Source: an uncultured Selenomonas sp. (lineage in GTDB: Bacteria > Bacillota > Negativicutes > Selenomonadales > Selenomonadaceae). From it: a stretch of 5,785 bases of DNA. Under the pieces are notes generated by a model. The model saw nothing but the letters and a program-made list of their open reading frames with translations, did no database searches and was not told the DNA's origin. The stretch is from positions 1-5,785 of the forward strand of contig CAMURM010000120.1 in NCBI GenBank assembly GCA_947097535.1, given 5' to 3'. The position numbers and the translations under genes are program-made. Position 1 is the first letter of the stretch, and each line of letters starts with the position of its first letter. Of the stretch, positions 4,156 to 5,785 are shown piece after piece.

Positions 4156-4635
4156 TCACCAATGATACTTCTCGCCGCGGTTGATCTTGAAGGCGCGATA
4201 CACCTGCTCGTAAAGCAGGAGGCGCACCATCTGATGCGTGAAGGTCATGGGGGAAAAGGAAAGGCGAAGGTCGGCTCGCTTTCGCACGACTTCCGAAAGC
4301 CCGAAGGCGCCGCCGATGAGGAACGTGATGTCGCTTTTGCCCGCGAGCGCGAGCGCGGCGATTTTCCCGGCGAGCGCTTCCGACGAAAGCAGCTGCCCCG
4401 CCACATCGAGCACGACGAGGAAGCTCTTCTGCGGCACGAGGCGAAGGAGGCGCTCGCCTTCCTTCGCGAGCGCCTCCTCCTTCTCCGCCTCGGACGGATT
4501 TTCCGGCATGCGTTCTTCACCGATTTCCGAAAGCTCGACGGCAGCAAACGGGGCGAGACGCTTTTCATACTCCGCGATACCCTGCCGCAGGTACTTTTCC
4601 TTGAGCTTTCCCACCGCCACGATGCGGATCTTCAT
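4156..4635 (-). CDS. rlmH: 23S rRNA (pseudouridine1915-N3)-methyltransferase
   Basis: 159 residues, exactly the usual length of this SPOUT-class enzyme. It methylates pseudouridine 1915 in helix 69 of 23S rRNA, using S-adenosylmethionine, on assembled 70S ribosomes. Visible family features: MKIRIVAVGKLKEKYL at the start, LDVAGQLLSSE in the middle, the FLIGGAFGL loop (105-113) of the knotted cofactor site, then MTFTHQMVRLLLYEQVYRAFK and the C-terminal GEKYHW. The start ATG 4635 overlaps the htrA stop by four bases (ATGA), with no well-spaced ribosome site of its own, so translational coupling to htrA is likely. It ends near the shared terminator at 4094-4141. Confidence 0.97.
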   Translation of the reverse strand: MKIRIVAVGKLKEKYLRQGIAEYEKRLAPFAAVELSEIGEERMPENPSEAEKEEALAKEGERLLRLVPQKSFLVVLDVAGQLLSSEALAGKIAALALAGKSDITFLIGGAFGLSEVVRKRADLRLSFSPMTFTHQMVRLLLYEQVYRAFKINRGEKYHW

Positions 4636-5747
4636 CGATTCGACTGCGGCATTTCCTTGAGCGTCGCCATCAGCGTCTCCTGCTTGCCGTTCCTCTCAAC
4701 GAGGATCTTGACCTGATCGCCAACCTTGTGATCCGCGACAACGGCACGCAGCTCCGCCACGGTGTTCGTCTCCGTATCATCGACCTTCAAGATCAGGTCG
4801 CCGCGCTCGATGCCCGCCTGGTGCGCCGGCCCGCCGAGCTCAAGATGCTCAACGTAGACGCCCTTCTCCGCGTTCAGCGTGTAGCCGGCGCGCGCCGCCG
4901 TCTCCTTGTCGAAGATGCCAACGCCGAGGTAGGGGCGCACGACGTAGCCGTTCGTCAAGAGCTGATCGATGATCTCCTGCACCGTATTGATCGGGATGGA
5001 AAAGCCGATGCCCTCGACGCCGTTCGCCGCGATCTTCGCGCTGTTGATGCCGACGACCTCGCCGTCCGCGTTGACGAGCGCACCGCCCGAATTGCCGGGG
5101 CTGATCGCCGCATCCGTCTGAATGAGCTTCAGGCGGCGCTCACTGATGTCGAGCGTGCGATTCAATGCGCTGATGACGCCCGCCGTCACCGTCCCCTGGA
5201 ACTCAAGCCCCATCGGATTGCCGATGGCGATCGCAGGCTCGCCGACGACGAGATCATCGGAATTGCCGAACTTCGCTGTCGGCAGCCCCGTCGCATTGAC
5301 CTTCACGACGGCGATGTCCGTGAGCTCATCCGAGCCGACGACCTTGCCCTTGAAGCTGCGCCCATCCGCCAGGGAGACCGTGATCTCCTTCGCTCCCTGG
5401 ATCACATGATTGTTCGTGACGATGTAGCCGTCGCTCTTAAAGATGACGCCCGAGCCGACGCCCTCCGTCTCGACCGGCATGTTGAACCAGTCGCGCACGA
5501 TCGTCTTGTTCGTGATGCCGACGACCGCAGGGCCAACCGAGCGCGCCGCGCGCACCGCCGGCGTATTGCGCGCCTCCGAAAGCGGCTTCTGGCTCGCCGC
5601 CTGCTCTATGGCGATGTCTCCCGACACCGAGTCTTCCTTCTCCTTCGCCGTGCTGTCCGAGCAGCCGGCAAAGAGCACGGCGCCGACGACAAAGATGCCG
5701 ACCATGCCGGAAAGAAGCTTCTTTTTCCCATTCCAAAAACACGACAT
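4632..5747 (-). CDS. htrA: HtrA/DegP-family serine protease with one PDZ domain, probable lipoprotein
   Basis: 371 residues. Envelope quality-control protease that degrades or holds misfolded proteins outside the cytoplasm. Order: positively charged N-terminus and hydrophobic segment (about 8-28), linker, trypsin-like domain (about 65-265) with catalytic H114 (TNNHVI), D144 (LTDIAV) and S220 (GNSGGAL), then one PDZ domain (about 272-365) beginning RPYLGVGIF. The signal region ends VLFAGCS; C29 fits a lipobox, although phenylalanine at -3 is not the preferred leucine, so a lipid anchor is likely but an uncleaved membrane anchor is possible. ATG 5747 has AGGAGGG (5760-5754) six bases upstream. 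It is the first gene of an htrA-rlmH pair overlapping by ATGA. Its promoter is not visible in the 25 bases remaining in the window. Confidence 0.96.
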   Translation of the reverse strand: MSCFWNGKKKLLSGMVGIFVVGAVLFAGCSDSTAKEKEDSVSGDIAIEQAASQKPLSEARNTPAVRAARSVGPAVVGITNKTIVRDWFNMPVETEGVGSGVIFKSDGYIVTNNHVIQGAKEITVSLADGRSFKGKVVGSDELTDIAVVKVNATGLPTAKFGNSDDLVVGEPAIAIGNPMGLEFQGTVTAGVISALNRTLDISERRLKLIQTDAAISPGNSGGALVNADGEVVGINSAKIAANGVEGIGFSIPINTVQEIIDQLLTNGYVVRPYLGVGIFDKETAARAGYTLNAEKGVYVEHLELGGPAHQAGIERGDLILKVDDTETNTVAELRAVVADHKVGDQVKILVERNGKQETLMATLKEMPQSNR

Positions 5748-5753
5748 AGAAAT

Positions 5754-5760
5754 CCCTCCT
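5754..5760 (-). promoter_or_regulatory. Ribosome binding site of htrA
   Basis: Minus-strand AGGAGGG, six bases before ATG 5747, confirms that start. Confidence 0.8.
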
Positions 5761-5785
5761 CTATTCCCGGGACATGCACCGGAGT

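Noticed and set aside
4144..4716. 190- and 140-residue plus-strand frames opposite rlmH and htrA
   Set aside because: Shadows of rlmH and htrA, with biased composition.
1..5785. CRISPR array or classical insertion sequence
   Set aside because: No regularly spaced repeats with spacers, and no terminal inverted repeats or DDE/HUH transposase gene. The only long repeat is the 59-bp pair.

Overview
The window looks like chromosomal DNA from a high-GC, Gram-negative-type Firmicute of the Negativicutes (Selenomonas-like). This is inferred from three things: strongly GC-biased codon use with clear AGGAGG-type ribosome binding sites in the core genes, Firmicute-type SNF2 and DinB sequences, and an htrA-rlmH pair. 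No 16S rRNA gene or species-specific marker is present, so the genus is a guess.

Layout from left to right: (1) the last 55 codons of a SNF2-family helicase on +; (2) dinB, the Y-family DNA polymerase IV, on +; (3) a ~1.1 kb segment carrying one Rpn-family (PD-(D/E)XK, 'recombination-promoting nuclease/putative transposase') gene on -, with its own promoter; (4) a second, exact 59-bp copy of the dinB 3' end, then a terminator-like hairpin that was probably the original dinB terminator; (5) a ~440-bp stretch without a convincing protein gene, holding a strong candidate for 6S RNA (ssrS) on -, with an extended -10 promoter and a terminator-like hairpin; (6) a stand-alone glucitol/sorbitol-type PTS EIIA gene on -; (7) a higBA-type toxin-antitoxin operon on +, whose toxin has no normal start codon; (8) a 21-bp-stem bidirectional terminator; (9) an htrA-rlmH operon on -, overlapping by ATGA.

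The most interesting structure is the Rpn segment. It lies between two identical 59-bp direct repeats, which are the last ~20 codons of dinB. The left copy completes the present dinB gene, and the right copy leads into the presumed ancestral dinB terminator. The simplest reading is that a Rpn cassette inserted at the dinB 3' end, duplicated or supplied that end, and left dinB intact apart from its last codons. The second discovery is the 6S-like RNA: two strands about 200 nt apart pair through a long series of helices around an asymmetric central bubble, just downstream of a good promoter. The third is that the HigB frame aligns with its family from a position where the codon is ATT, and that ATT lies inside the -10 box of the operon's own promoter. 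The toxin may therefore be translationally crippled while the antitoxin is intact.

The core genes (helicase, dinB, htrA, rlmH, EIIA) are visibly richer in G+C than the Rpn gene, the 6S region and the start of higBA, as expected for core versus acquired or RNA-coding DNA.
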